61,894 nucleotides of DNA, taken from the NCBI RefSeq assembly GCF_018619435.1, contig NZ_JAHFZF010000029.1:1-61894 (forward strand). Reading direction: 5' to 3'. The notes beneath the pieces were generated by a model. That model saw only the letters and a list, made by a program, of their open reading frames with translations, ran no database searches and was not told where the DNA came from. Positions 8,115-16,006 of the stretch are shown here, piece after piece. A program made the position numbers and the translations under genes. Source of the DNA: Rhodoferax sp. U11-2br (GTDB lineage: Bacteria; Pseudomonadota; Gammaproteobacteria; Burkholderiales; Burkholderiaceae_C). The first letter of the stretch is position 1. Each line of letters begins with the position of its first letter.

Positions 8115-8649
8115 TAAATTGCCGAATGAAATTCATCGAATAGATTTTCGACGTTTTGCCTATGACTCAATAGTGCGGGAGCATGCCGAGTTGTGGGATG
8201 CCTGGAAAGTGATCGAGGCTAAGGCTCAACCAGTATCCGCAGCGACTGGGGTCTTCCTAGCCGGAGTTTTCGCCTATGCAACGCAGCTTCCAAAGACGGC
8301 CTCGACATTTGAGCGTTTGTTATTACTCATCGTTGCTGCATTGTTAGTCATTGCAATTGTGCAGTCACTTCGAGCGATCTGGGTGGTTGACGCAGCTTCA
8401 CCGCACCTTGGACACGAAGGATCGAATGAAGTCGATGACATTCTGAAAAGTACTCAAGCGCACGAACGTTTATCCGATCGATTTGAGAATCTACTTAACA
8501 ACACAACCAATAGATGGGCATCGAGTTGCGAATCAATTCGTAAGGATTTGAATCGAAAAAGTAATTTTCTAGTTTGTGCACTGAAGCTTTTGGCATGGGC
8601 CGCCGGTGGCGTCTTTTTCCTATTGCTAGAAACAGTTTTCTTGCGATAA
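8056..8649 (+). CDS. Hypothetical multi-pass membrane protein within the R-M locus
   Basis: Up to 197 residues (GTG 8056), or 182 from ATG 8101; the later start avoids the relic hsdR codons and is plausible. It has two adjacent hydrophobic helices in the first half (PVSAATGVFLAGVFAYA and LLLLIVAALLVIAIV), a charged cytoplasmic-type segment, and a C-terminal helix. The layout of a helical region followed by a helical pair recalls SLATT/Pycsar-type membrane effectors, but no diagnostic motif is certain. The composition is AT-rich relative to hsdR. It is a candidate membrane effector or passenger gene. Confidence 0.6.
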   Translation: MTVWTALLIFVGLTSMQWSNKLPNEIHRIDFRRFAYDSIVREHAELWDAWKVIEAKAQPVSAATGVFLAGVFAYATQLPKTASTFERLLLLIVAALLVIAIVQSLRAIWVVDAASPHLGHEGSNEVDDILKSTQAHERLSDRFENLLNNTTNRWASSCESIRKDLNRKSNFLVCALKLLAWAAGGVFFLLLETVFLR

Positions 8650-8674
8650 AAATAGGCATTCAGAAGGTACCAAA

Positions 8675-11242
8675 ATGAAATGTATTAGGTGTGATGCCTC
8701 GGTGCTAGATGGTAGCAATTACTGTATTTTGCATGGCAGAAAAATGGGTAAGCCGAGGCCTGGAATTGAGCTTGGTTTCGAATTGATGACCGACGCATTT
8801 TCAGAGAACCCGCCTTTCAGACTTCCGATGCTTTCCCGGAGTACCGCTGGTGAAAATGGTGGGTCTACGGCGTCTGATAGGGTAAGCCGATCTAACGAAG
8901 CCGAGACCCGTGCCGACCACATCGACCCCGCCCTCAAGGCAGCAGGCTGGGGCGTGGTGGATGGCAGTCGTATCTTGCGCGAGCATGGCATCACCCAAGG
9001 CCGACTTCTGGGTGGTGGCAAACGGGCCAAGGCAGAGATTGCCGACTATGTGCTGGTGTACCGCAACACCAAGCTGGCCACCGTCGAAGCTAAAGCCTGG
9101 GACAAGCCCTATACCGAGGGCGTTGGCCAGACCAAAAGTTACGCCGCCAAACTGGCCGTGCGGTTTGCCTATGCCACCAACGGCCAGAAGATTTACGGCA
9201 TCGACATGGCCACTGGCACCGAAGGTGACCTGGCGCAGTACCCCACCCCGGATGAGCTATGGGCGTTGACCTTTGCCGAGGCTGACCTAGCAAGTGCCGT
9301 TTGGCGTGATCGCTTTGCCGCCATCCCGTTTGAGGACCAGGGCGGAACATGGCAGGGGCGGTATTACCAGGACATCGCCATCACCCGCGTGCTGGAAGCC
9401 ATCGCCGCCGGACGCGACCGCATTCTGCTGACCCTGGCCACCGGCACCGGCAAAACCTTCATTGCCTTCCAGTTGGCCTGGAAGCTGTTTCAAAGCCGCT
9501 GGAACCTCAAAGACTGGCAAGCAGGCACCGAGCCCACCCGTCGCCCGCGTGTGCTGTTCCTGGCTGACCGCAACATCCTGGCGGACCAGGCCTACAACGC
9601 CTTTTCGGCATTCGAGAACACCTCTCCCGGCTCACTGATGCGTATCGCCCCCGATGAAATCCGCCGCACTGGGCGCGTGCCCAAGAACGGCAGCATCTTT
9701 TTCACTATTTTCCAGACCTTCATGAGTGGCCCCGGTGACTCGCCTTACTTTGGCGACTACCCACCCGACTTCTTTGACTTCATCGTGATTGACGAGTGCC
9801 ACCGTGGCGGTGCCAATGACGAGGGCAATTGGCGGGCCATCTTGGACTACTTTGCACCCGCCGTGCAACTGGGCCTGACCGCCACGCCTAAGCGCACCCT
9901 CAATGCCAACACCTATGCCTATTTCGGTGACCCGGTGTTTGTGTACTCGCTCAAGGAAGGCATCAACGACGGTTTTCTGACCCCTTTCAAGGTCAAGCAG
10001 ATCGCCACCACCCTTGACGACTACACCTACACCCCCGATGACGCGGTGGTGTCCGGTGAGGTGGAGCAAGGCAGGCGCTATGTCGAGGGTGAGTTCAACA
10101 AGATCATTGTCATCCCCGAGCGTGAGGCCTACCGGGTCAAACTGCTGATGGGTTCGATCGATCAGCGTGAAAAGACCATCGTCTTCTGTGCCAGCCAGGC
10201 CCATGCGCTGATGGTGCGTGACCTGATCAACCAGAACAAAACCAGCACCGACCCGATGTATTGCGTGCGCGTCACCGCCGATGACGGTGAACGTGGCGAA
10301 CAGGCATTGCGTGACTTCCAGGACAACGAAAAGACCATCCCGACCATCCTAACCACCTCGCAGAAGCTGTCCACCGGGGTCGATGCCCGCAATGTGCGCA
10401 ACATCGTGCTGCTGCGGCCCATCAATTCGATGATCGAGTTCAAACAGATCATTGGCCGTGGCACCCGCCTGTTTGATGGCAAGGACTACTTCACCATCTA
10501 TGACTTTGTGCGTGCGCACCATCACTTCAGCGATCCGGCTTGGGATGGCGAGCCAGAGGAACCGGAACCTCCAGGTGGCGGGGGTGGTAGCGGCACGCCA
10601 GAACCCAAACCACCCGGCCCCGGCCCAATGCCGGAACCACCGCCACGACCCGTCAAGCTCGAAATCAAGCTGGCCGATGGCAAGGTTCGCCAAATCCAGA
10701 GCATGACCGCCACCACCTTCTGGAGCGCAGACGGCACCCCGATGTCAGCCGCGCAATTTCTGGAAAGCCTGTATGGCGCGTTGCCCGATTTCTTCAAGGA
10801 CGAAGACGAATTGCGCACCCTGTGGAGTTCACCCGATACCCGCCGCAAACTGCTGGAAGGCTTGGCTGAAAAAGGCTTCAGCCGGGAACCCCTGATCGAG
10901 ATGCAGAAAGCCATCGAAGCTGAAAACAGCGACCTGTTTGACGTGCTGGCCTATGTGGCGTTTGCCGCTGCACCAGAGACCCGTGAGCACCGCGCTGACC
11001 ATGCCAGAGCCGAAACTCACCAGCACTTCAACGACCGCCAACTGGCGTTTCTGGACTTCGTGCTGGCCCAGTACGTGACCCAAGGCGTGGATGAGTTGGA
11101 CTCCGACAAGCTGACCCCGTTGCTGCGGCTCAAGTACAACAACGCGATTTCTGATGCCGTGATGGACTTGGGTGGTACCACGCAGATTCGGGACATGTTT
11201 GCGGGGTTTCAGAAGTACTTGTATGAAGAGCCAAGAGTTTGA
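8675..11242 (+). CDS. hsdR: Type I restriction endonuclease subunit R with extra zinc-ribbon-like N-terminus
   Basis: ATP-dependent translocase and nuclease, 855 residues, EcoEI-like. Canonical HsdR begins at residue 74 (NEAETRADHI). The nuclease site includes ADYVLVY and VEAKAW near residues 125-145. Helicase motifs follow: ATGTGKTF (about 254), DECHRGG (about 373), GLTATPKR (about 400) and IIGRGTRL (about 592). A Gly/Pro-rich linker at about 620-655 leads to the C-terminal domain. Residues 1-73 are not part of the family: they hold a CxxC...CxxH cluster (Cys3, Cys6, Cys18, His21) and a low-complexity stretch. GAAGG precedes ATG 8675. All catalytic motifs look intact. Confidence 0.92.
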   Translation: MKCIRCDASVLDGSNYCILHGRKMGKPRPGIELGFELMTDAFSENPPFRLPMLSRSTAGENGGSTASDRVSRSNEAETRADHIDPALKAAGWGVVDGSRILREHGITQGRLLGGGKRAKAEIADYVLVYRNTKLATVEAKAWDKPYTEGVGQTKSYAAKLAVRFAYATNGQKIYGIDMATGTEGDLAQYPTPDELWALTFAEADLASAVWRDRFAAIPFEDQGGTWQGRYYQDIAITRVLEAIAAGRDRILLTLATGTGKTFIAFQLAWKLFQSRWNLKDWQAGTEPTRRPRVLFLADRNILADQAYNAFSAFENTSPGSLMRIAPDEIRRTGRVPKNGSIFFTIFQTFMSGPGDSPYFGDYPPDFFDFIVIDECHRGGANDEGNWRAILDYFAPAVQLGLTATPKRTLNANTYAYFGDPVFVYSLKEGINDGFLTPFKVKQIATTLDDYTYTPDDAVVSGEVEQGRRYVEGEFNKIIVIPEREAYRVKLLMGSIDQREKTIVFCASQAHALMVRDLINQNKTSTDPMYCVRVTADDGERGEQALRDFQDNEKTIPTILTTSQKLSTGVDARNVRNIVLLRPINSMIEFKQIIGRGTRLFDGKDYFTIYDFVRAHHHFSDPAWDGEPEEPEPPGGGGGSGTPEPKPPGPGPMPEPPPRPVKLEIKLADGKVRQIQSMTATTFWSADGTPMSAAQFLESLYGALPDFFKDEDELRTLWSSPDTRRKLLEGLAEKGFSREPLIEMQKAIEAENSDLFDVLAYVAFAAAPETREHRADHARAETHQHFNDRQLAFLDFVLAQYVTQGVDELDSDKLTPLLRLKYNNAISDAVMDLGGTTQIRDMFAGFQKYLYEEPRV

Positions 11243-11271
11243 GTCGAACGGCTACTGTCACAAATGAAAAA

Positions 11272-11520
11272 ATGCCGATGGCGCCGTCAAGAAAACCCTC
11301 CATCCAACCCGCTCGACGCATGACGAGGGAGGAACCTCAGGTTAGCGATGGATATGCGGGAAGCTGGGTCATCTCAGACACCCCCAGTCTGACGCTGGAT
11401 CATTGGTATCAGTGCTGAATGCGTGCATTCGTTGGAGCGACTTGGACCAAGCTCCACCAAAGAGCACTCAAAAACGCTGGCATCCAAAAATATTATTTGT
11501 TCATGAACAGTCAAATTTGA
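11272..11520 (+). other. Two possible small reading frames in tandem
   Basis: ATG 11272 opens 48 codons with coding-like composition (for example DGYAGSWVISDTPSLTLDHW), ending TGA at 11416-11418. ATG 11419 follows directly in the same frame and runs 33 codons to 11520. Neither has a good ribosome-binding site. They may be fragments of one decayed gene or chance frames. This stretch between hsdR and the radical SAM fragment holds nothing else recognisable apart from the repeats listed separately. Confidence 0.25.
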
Positions 11521-11580
11521 AAAAAAGGCCGAAAGGCCCCGTGGTGTATAGATAAACACATATACATGAACAGTAAAATT
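11502..11580 (+). repeat. Direct repeats near the right end of the island
   Basis: CATGAACAGTCAAATT (11502-11517) recurs as CATGAACAGTAAAATT (11565-11580), 63 bp apart with one mismatch. The first copy overlaps the palindrome GTTCATGAAC (11499-11508). They sit in AT-rich DNA immediately before the truncated radical SAM gene, where a recombination junction is expected. Confidence 0.5.
11520..11538 (-). terminator. Hairpin with T-run on the minus strand
   Basis: On the minus strand GGCC-TTTC-GGCC is followed by seven T residues, a minimal rho-independent terminator shape. No convincing minus-strand gene leads into it, so its role is unclear. Confidence 0.35.
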
Positions 11581-11584
11581 CTAC

Positions 11585-12664
11585 ATAACCACAGAGTGCG
11601 AGTTTTGCCTGAGTTCACTCGACAAAACCGCCTGGGCGTTTGAACTGGGCCGGGTGCTGGCAGCGCTGGAGGTGCTATACCAACGCGGTGCGCGCAACTT
11701 CAAGTTTGTCGACCGCACCTTCAACCTGAAGATTGAGCACTCGGTACGTATCCTGCAGTTTTTTCTGGATCACCTGCCCGCCGCAGGTGCCTCGGCCAAC
11801 GAGCAGCTGTTTTTGCACTTTGAGGTGATCCCCGACCACCTGCCCGAGCGGCTCAAAGCCATGCTGCGGCAGTTTCCACTGGGCGTGTTGCAGCTTGAAG
11901 TGGGTGTGCAGAGTTTCAACGCCGAGGTGCAACACACCATCTCGCGCCGCCAGGACAACGCGGCGTCTGAAGCCAACCTGCGCTGGCTGCTGACCCACAG
12001 CCACGCGCACCTGCACGCCGACCTGATCTTTGGCCTGCCGGGCGAAACGCTGCACAGTTTTGCCGAGGGGTTCGATCGGCTGCTGGCCATTGGCCCGCAC
12101 GAGATCCAGCTCGGTGTGCTCAAACGCCTGCGTGGTGCACCGGTGGCGCGGCACAGCGACGTGCATGGCATGGTCTATGACCCCGAGCCGCCCTACACCG
12201 TGTCACACACCGGCGTGGTCGATGCGGACACGGTGCAGCGCTTCACCCGCCTGGTGCGCTACTGGGACCTGTTGGTCAACTCCGGGCGTTTTGCCCGAAC
12301 GCTGGTTTTGCTGTTGCAAACACCGCCCGCCGATGTGATTGGGGCCTTGGGTGGCACTGAAACAGAAAAGACTGCCGCGCAAACGTCGCCGTTCTGGCGG
12401 TTCTGGCTGCTGTCAGATTGGTTATGGCAGCGCCTGGGCAGCACCCACAAGCTGACGCCCGAGTTGCTGGTGGACACACTGTTTGCTTACCTGAGCCAGA
12501 GCCTGCCGCCCGAGTCCGTGCGCCAGGCCTTGCTGGCCGACTACCTCAGCAGCGGCGCCCGCGCCAACCCGCAGGCCTTGCAAGGCCTGCTGCCCCGCCA
12601 ACCGCCTGCCCCGGCCAAGGCAGCACGCACGCTGGCGGCGCGGCAAGAGCGGCACCGCGTCTAA
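11585..12664 (+). pseudogene. 5'-truncated B12-binding/radical SAM protein (DUF4080-like)
   Basis: About 340 residues of a radical SAM protein lacking its N-terminal B12-binding domain. Read upstream of the GTG at 11654, the frame contains TECEFCLSSLDKTAW, the last two cysteines of the CxxxCxxC cluster motif; the first cysteine position is replaced. The remaining barrel (FKFVDRTFNL, LQLEVGVQSF, DLIFGLPGET, IQLGVLKRLRG) and C-terminal DUF4080-like region are intact. Homology begins sharply near 11585-11595, where the accessory island ends, so the gene was cut by island insertion or deletion. Without the first cysteine it cannot bind the 4Fe-4S cluster normally. Confidence 0.75.
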
Positions 12665-12675
12665 TTACTTTTTTT

Positions 12676-12722
12676 GTAGCTGCCAGCCCTTATAAATAAA
12701 GGGCTACAAGCCATTTTTAGCA
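12676..12722. repeat. Dispersed 'tagccctt' repeat copy, radical SAM/deoA junction
   Basis: GTAGCtgccAGCCCTTAT with complementary AAAGGGCTAC, then CCatttttagc. It lies between two convergent genes and may serve as a transcription terminator. Confidence 0.75.
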
Positions 12723-14042
12723 TCAAACCGTGATGTATTTGACCAGCACCGGCGCCAGCTCCGGCGCCGTGTCGCCGATGTGAATCAGGCTCAGCAAGGA
12801 AGCGCGTGCACGCTCGGCAGAAGCCACATCAGCCGCATGCACCAGCGCCAGCGGTTCACCCGCCTGCGCGGCTTGACCAATTTGGGCAAAGTCCGTGAAG
12901 CCGACGCGTGGGTCGACCGTGTCGCTGGCCAAGCGCCTGCCGCCGCCAAGTTCCACCACAGCCAGGCCGATGTCGCGTGTGGCCATGCTGGTGACAAAAC
13001 CGCTGCGCGGCGCGGGCACGGCCAGCGTGACCGGGGCGCTGGCCAGGTAGTGGGTCGGGCGGTCCACAAAGTCGGCCGGGCCACCGAGTGCGGCCACCAT
13101 ACGAGAAAACTGCTCCAGCCCTCGCCCACTCTGCAAAGCATGGTCTATTTTTCGTAGCGCTTCGGCCTCATCCACGGCCAGGCCACCCATCAGCAACAAC
13201 TCGGCACTCAGACGCCGGGTGACTTCCAGCTGGCGCGGTTCTGTCGCCTGGCCCTTGAGGAAGGCCACGGCTTCAAGCACTTCGAGCGCATTGCCCGCAG
13301 TGTGGCCCAGCACCTGGTTCATGTCGGTGATCCAGGCACGCGTGGGCAAACCGGCGCCGCCAGCCACCTGCACCAGCGACTCGGCCAGGGTGCTGGCCAT
13401 GTCGAGCGAGTCGGCAAAGGCGCCGTTGCCCACCTTCACGTCCATCACCAGGCCCTGCAGTCCGGCGGCGAGTTTTTTGGACAGGATGCTGGCAGTGATG
13501 AGCGGCACCGATTCCACCGTGGCGGTCACATCGCGGATGGCGTAGAGCCGCCGGTCTGCCGGGGCCAAATCTGCGGTCTGGCCAATGATGGCGCAGCCAG
13601 CGGCCTGCAAGGCGTGGTGCAGCGTGGTCACATCAGGTGTCGCGTTGTAGCCCGGGATGCTGCCCAGTTTGTCGAGGGTGCCGCCGGTGTGGCCCAGGCC
13701 GCGGCCCGAGATCATCGGCACCACCCCGCCGCAGGCCGCCACCAGGGGGGCTAGCATCAGGCTGATCTTGTCACCCACACCACCACTGGAATGTTTGTCC
13801 AGGATCGGGCCGTTGAGCTTGGCGCTGGACCAGTCCATCACCAGACCCGAGTGGGTCATGGCCTGGGTCAGCGCCACGGTCTCGTCACGGGCCATGCCTT
13901 TGAGGAACATGGCCATGGCCAGCGCGGCGGCCTGGCCTTCGCTCCAAGAGCCATCAACCAGGCCCTTCACAAAGCTGTCAATGTGGGGACGCGCCAGCGT
14001 GTGGCCGTCGCGTTTGATACGGATGATTTCCTGGGCAAGCAT
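12723..14042 (-). CDS. deoA: Thymidine phosphorylase
   Basis: Cleaves thymidine (and deoxyuridine) with phosphate to thymine and 2-deoxyribose-1-phosphate. 439 residues, the normal length, with the family signature SGRGLGHTGGTLDKLGSIPG near residue 115, the phosphate/pyrimidine site region KHSSGGVGDK, and the C-terminal PYNP domain. ATG 14042 is preceded by an AGGAAA-type site. It is the last gene of a tight minus-strand group deoC-PEBP-deoA with gaps of 28 and 24 bp, a nucleoside salvage/catabolic operon. Confidence 0.95.
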   Translation of the reverse strand: MLAQEIIRIKRDGHTLARPHIDSFVKGLVDGSWSEGQAAALAMAMFLKGMARDETVALTQAMTHSGLVMDWSSAKLNGPILDKHSSGGVGDKISLMLAPLVAACGGVVPMISGRGLGHTGGTLDKLGSIPGYNATPDVTTLHHALQAAGCAIIGQTADLAPADRRLYAIRDVTATVESVPLITASILSKKLAAGLQGLVMDVKVGNGAFADSLDMASTLAESLVQVAGGAGLPTRAWITDMNQVLGHTAGNALEVLEAVAFLKGQATEPRQLEVTRRLSAELLLMGGLAVDEAEALRKIDHALQSGRGLEQFSRMVAALGGPADFVDRPTHYLASAPVTLAVPAPRSGFVTSMATRDIGLAVVELGGGRRLASDTVDPRVGFTDFAQIGQAAQAGEPLALVHAADVASAERARASLLSLIHIGDTAPELAPVLVKYITV

Positions 14043-14066
14043 GGGTTTTCCTGTGGGTGTGGGTGT

Positions 14067-14690
14067 TTAGCGACCGTAGGTGGCGGTGAAGCTGGCTTTG
14101 TCGAGCAGCAAGGCACCCAGACCTTTGTTCAGAACAAAGGAATACAGCGAGGGGCTGCCGGTCTTGGGGATGCCACCGGCTTTGGCCAGATCCTCCACCG
14201 CCAGCGCGTAGAGGGTGAAGATGTAGCGGTGCGGTTTGTCGGCCACGGGCGGGCAGGGGCCACCGTAGTTGCCATTGCCACCAGTGGCGCCGGTGTCCAG
14301 GTAGTCGGTAGCACCACCATAGGCCGGGGCAGGCAGCTTGGCTGCGGCATTGCCTGCGCCCTGGGGCAGAGAGGTCAAGGTGGGTGGCAGGTTGTAGACC
14401 GTCCAGTGCCAAAAGCCCGCGCCGGTGGGCGCGTCGGGGTCAAACACCTGCAGCGCCAACGACTTGGTGCCCGGCGGCACGTTCTGCCATTCGAGCGCGG
14501 GCGACGCATTGCCCCCCTTGCAGCCAAAACCATTCAGCACAAAGGTGTTGTCAAAGGTGCCCATGGCCAGGTCCGGGCTGGACAACATGAACGGCGCTCT
14601 TTGCGCACTGGCGGGGCCAGCCGCCAGACCCATGACCAGAGCGAGGGCACAAGGAACACGGAAGAACAGTGTGGCGCAGGGCAAGTGCAT
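14067..14690 (-). CDS. YbhB/YbcL-family PEBP-like protein, exported
   Basis: About 207 residues from ATG 14690 (AGGAG 7 bp upstream); an earlier in-frame ATG would bury the signal peptide. An N-terminal hydrophobic segment ends in GPASA, a signal peptidase I site. The mature part has the PEBP signatures FDPDAPTG and HWTVYNLP, and GGPCPPVADKPHRYIFTLYAL. Family members bind phosphorylated ligands, and their role in bacteria is unclear. Its place inside the deo operon hints at a periplasmic part in nucleoside/nucleotide uptake, an inference from position only. Confidence 0.85.
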   Translation of the reverse strand: MHLPCATLFFRVPCALALVMGLAAGPASAQRAPFMLSSPDLAMGTFDNTFVLNGFGCKGGNASPALEWQNVPPGTKSLALQVFDPDAPTGAGFWHWTVYNLPPTLTSLPQGAGNAAAKLPAPAYGGATDYLDTGATGGNGNYGGPCPPVADKPHRYIFTLYALAVEDLAKAGGIPKTGSPSLYSFVLNKGLGALLLDKASFTATYGR

Positions 14691-14718
14691 GGTGGGTCTC
14701 CTGGTGGGGTTGAACAAC

Positions 14719-15519
14719 TCAGTAGCCGCTGCTGGGCACGGCGGCGGGTGTGGCCGTGGGGTTCAGCACCGATTCGATGTGGCCAAAGATGCTGCTGGCG
14801 CCAATGCGAAAACGCTTCGGCGTCAAAGCCTCGGCGCCCAGAATCTGCTGCGTCAATGCTTCGTAAACAATAGCGTCTTGCACCGTTCGGATGCCGCCTG
14901 AGGGCTTAAAACCCACTGTATCTCTGGCAGCAGGGCTGGCTGCAATCGCGTTCAACATGATTTGCGCCGCCTCAGGTGTGGCGTGGGTCGCAGTTTTTCC
15001 GGTGCTGGTTTTCAGGAAGTCGGCGCCAGCGGCCAGGGCCAGCTGGCAGGCACGTTCGATCAGCGCCGGGGTTTTAAGCTCACCGGTTTCCAGAATGACT
15101 TTGAGCACCAGGCCCGGGCAGGCCTGGCGTACCGCCGTCAGCAGCCGGGTGACCGCTTCCTCATCCCCAGCAATGAGCGCGCGGTAGGGCAGAACCACAT
15201 CCACCTCTTGCGCACCGGCCTGCACGATCTGCAGCGTGTCTTGCACCGCAGCGTCCACATCGGTGTGGCCATGCGGAAAGTTGGCCACCGCTGCCACACC
15301 AATGTGGGCTGGCAACTGCGCGCGGGCAAAAGCGGCGAATCGCGGCCAGACACACACGGCGGCCACCGGGCCCATCGGCCCTTGGGCGCGTTGGCAGAGG
15401 TAGGTGATGTCGGCTTCGGTGTCGCTGTCGTTGAGGCTGGTGAGGTCCAGGCAGGCCAGGGTCAGGCGGGCGCTGGCGGGCAGGTCAAGTAACCAGGGGG
15501 GTGTTGGCGTTGTGTTCAT
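14719..15519 (-). CDS. deoC: Deoxyribose-phosphate aldolase
   Basis: Splits 2-deoxyribose-5-phosphate into acetaldehyde and glyceraldehyde-3-phosphate. 266 residues from ATG 15519. Seen motifs: VAAVCVWP, VANFPHGH, EVDVVLPY, LKVILETGEL (conserved strand with catalytic Lys), DFLKTSTGKT (Schiff-base Lys) and VGFKPSGGI (phosphate loop). The long upstream frame has no matching domain. First gene of the deoC-PEBP-deoA group. A deleted copy of this gene, including the 5' flank, lies at 17896-18050. Confidence 0.95.
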   Translation of the reverse strand: MNTTPTPPWLLDLPASARLTLACLDLTSLNDSDTEADITYLCQRAQGPMGPVAAVCVWPRFAAFARAQLPAHIGVAAVANFPHGHTDVDAAVQDTLQIVQAGAQEVDVVLPYRALIAGDEEAVTRLLTAVRQACPGLVLKVILETGELKTPALIERACQLALAAGADFLKTSTGKTATHATPEAAQIMLNAIAASPAARDTVGFKPSGGIRTVQDAIVYEALTQQILGAEALTPKRFRIGASSIFGHIESVLNPTATPAAVPSSGY

Positions 15520-15534
15520 GGTGGGAATGATACG

Positions 15535-15930
15535 TTTGACCTGCCACGGGAGGCCACCCTGCCTGACAAGGTGAATGCTGACACGCGCGCCCATGTGCTT
15601 CAGATGGCGCAAGCCATGGGTTACCTGCCCAACGGCAGCGCCCGCAGCCTGCGCACCCAGCGCAGCCGGGTAATTGGTGTGGTGTTGCCAACGCTGTTGA
15701 ACCCGGTGTTTGCCGAATGCCTGGACGGCATCGCCCAAGCGGCCAGCGAAGCGGGTTACGCCATCCTGCCCATGACCACCAACTACCAGCTGGGACAGGA
15801 AGAGCAGGCGGTGCAGCAGCTTTTTGCCAGCAATGTGGACGGTTTGGTGCTGGTGGTCTCCAACCCCGCCACCTGGTGGCCAGCGGCCACATTGACGGGC
15901 CGTACCCATTTCACGATGGCGGGCAATTGA
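15535..15930 (+). pseudogene. LacI-family regulator fragment without DNA-binding helix
   Basis: About 130 codons read as the middle of a LacI/PurR regulator: the end of the headpiece (KVNADTRAHVLQMAQAMGY and PNGSARSLRTQRSRVIGVV) and the first part of the ligand-binding domain to NPATWW. The helix-turn-helix is missing, because the text upstream is the deoC 5' flank, and the C-terminal two-thirds are lost. It is likely a dead regulator, probably once of the neighbouring transporter or deo genes. Confidence 0.75.
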
Positions 15931-16006
15931 TCGACTGACAAGCCCCACCATGTGCGCGACCAGAACAGCCACTGCTTTCGACCCGGCAGCAGTGTGCACC
16001 AAACCG

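Noticed and set aside
13791..14873. 360-codon plus-strand frame across deoA and the PEBP gene
   Set aside because: Gly/Gln/Arg-rich antisense product spanning two real genes on the other strand.
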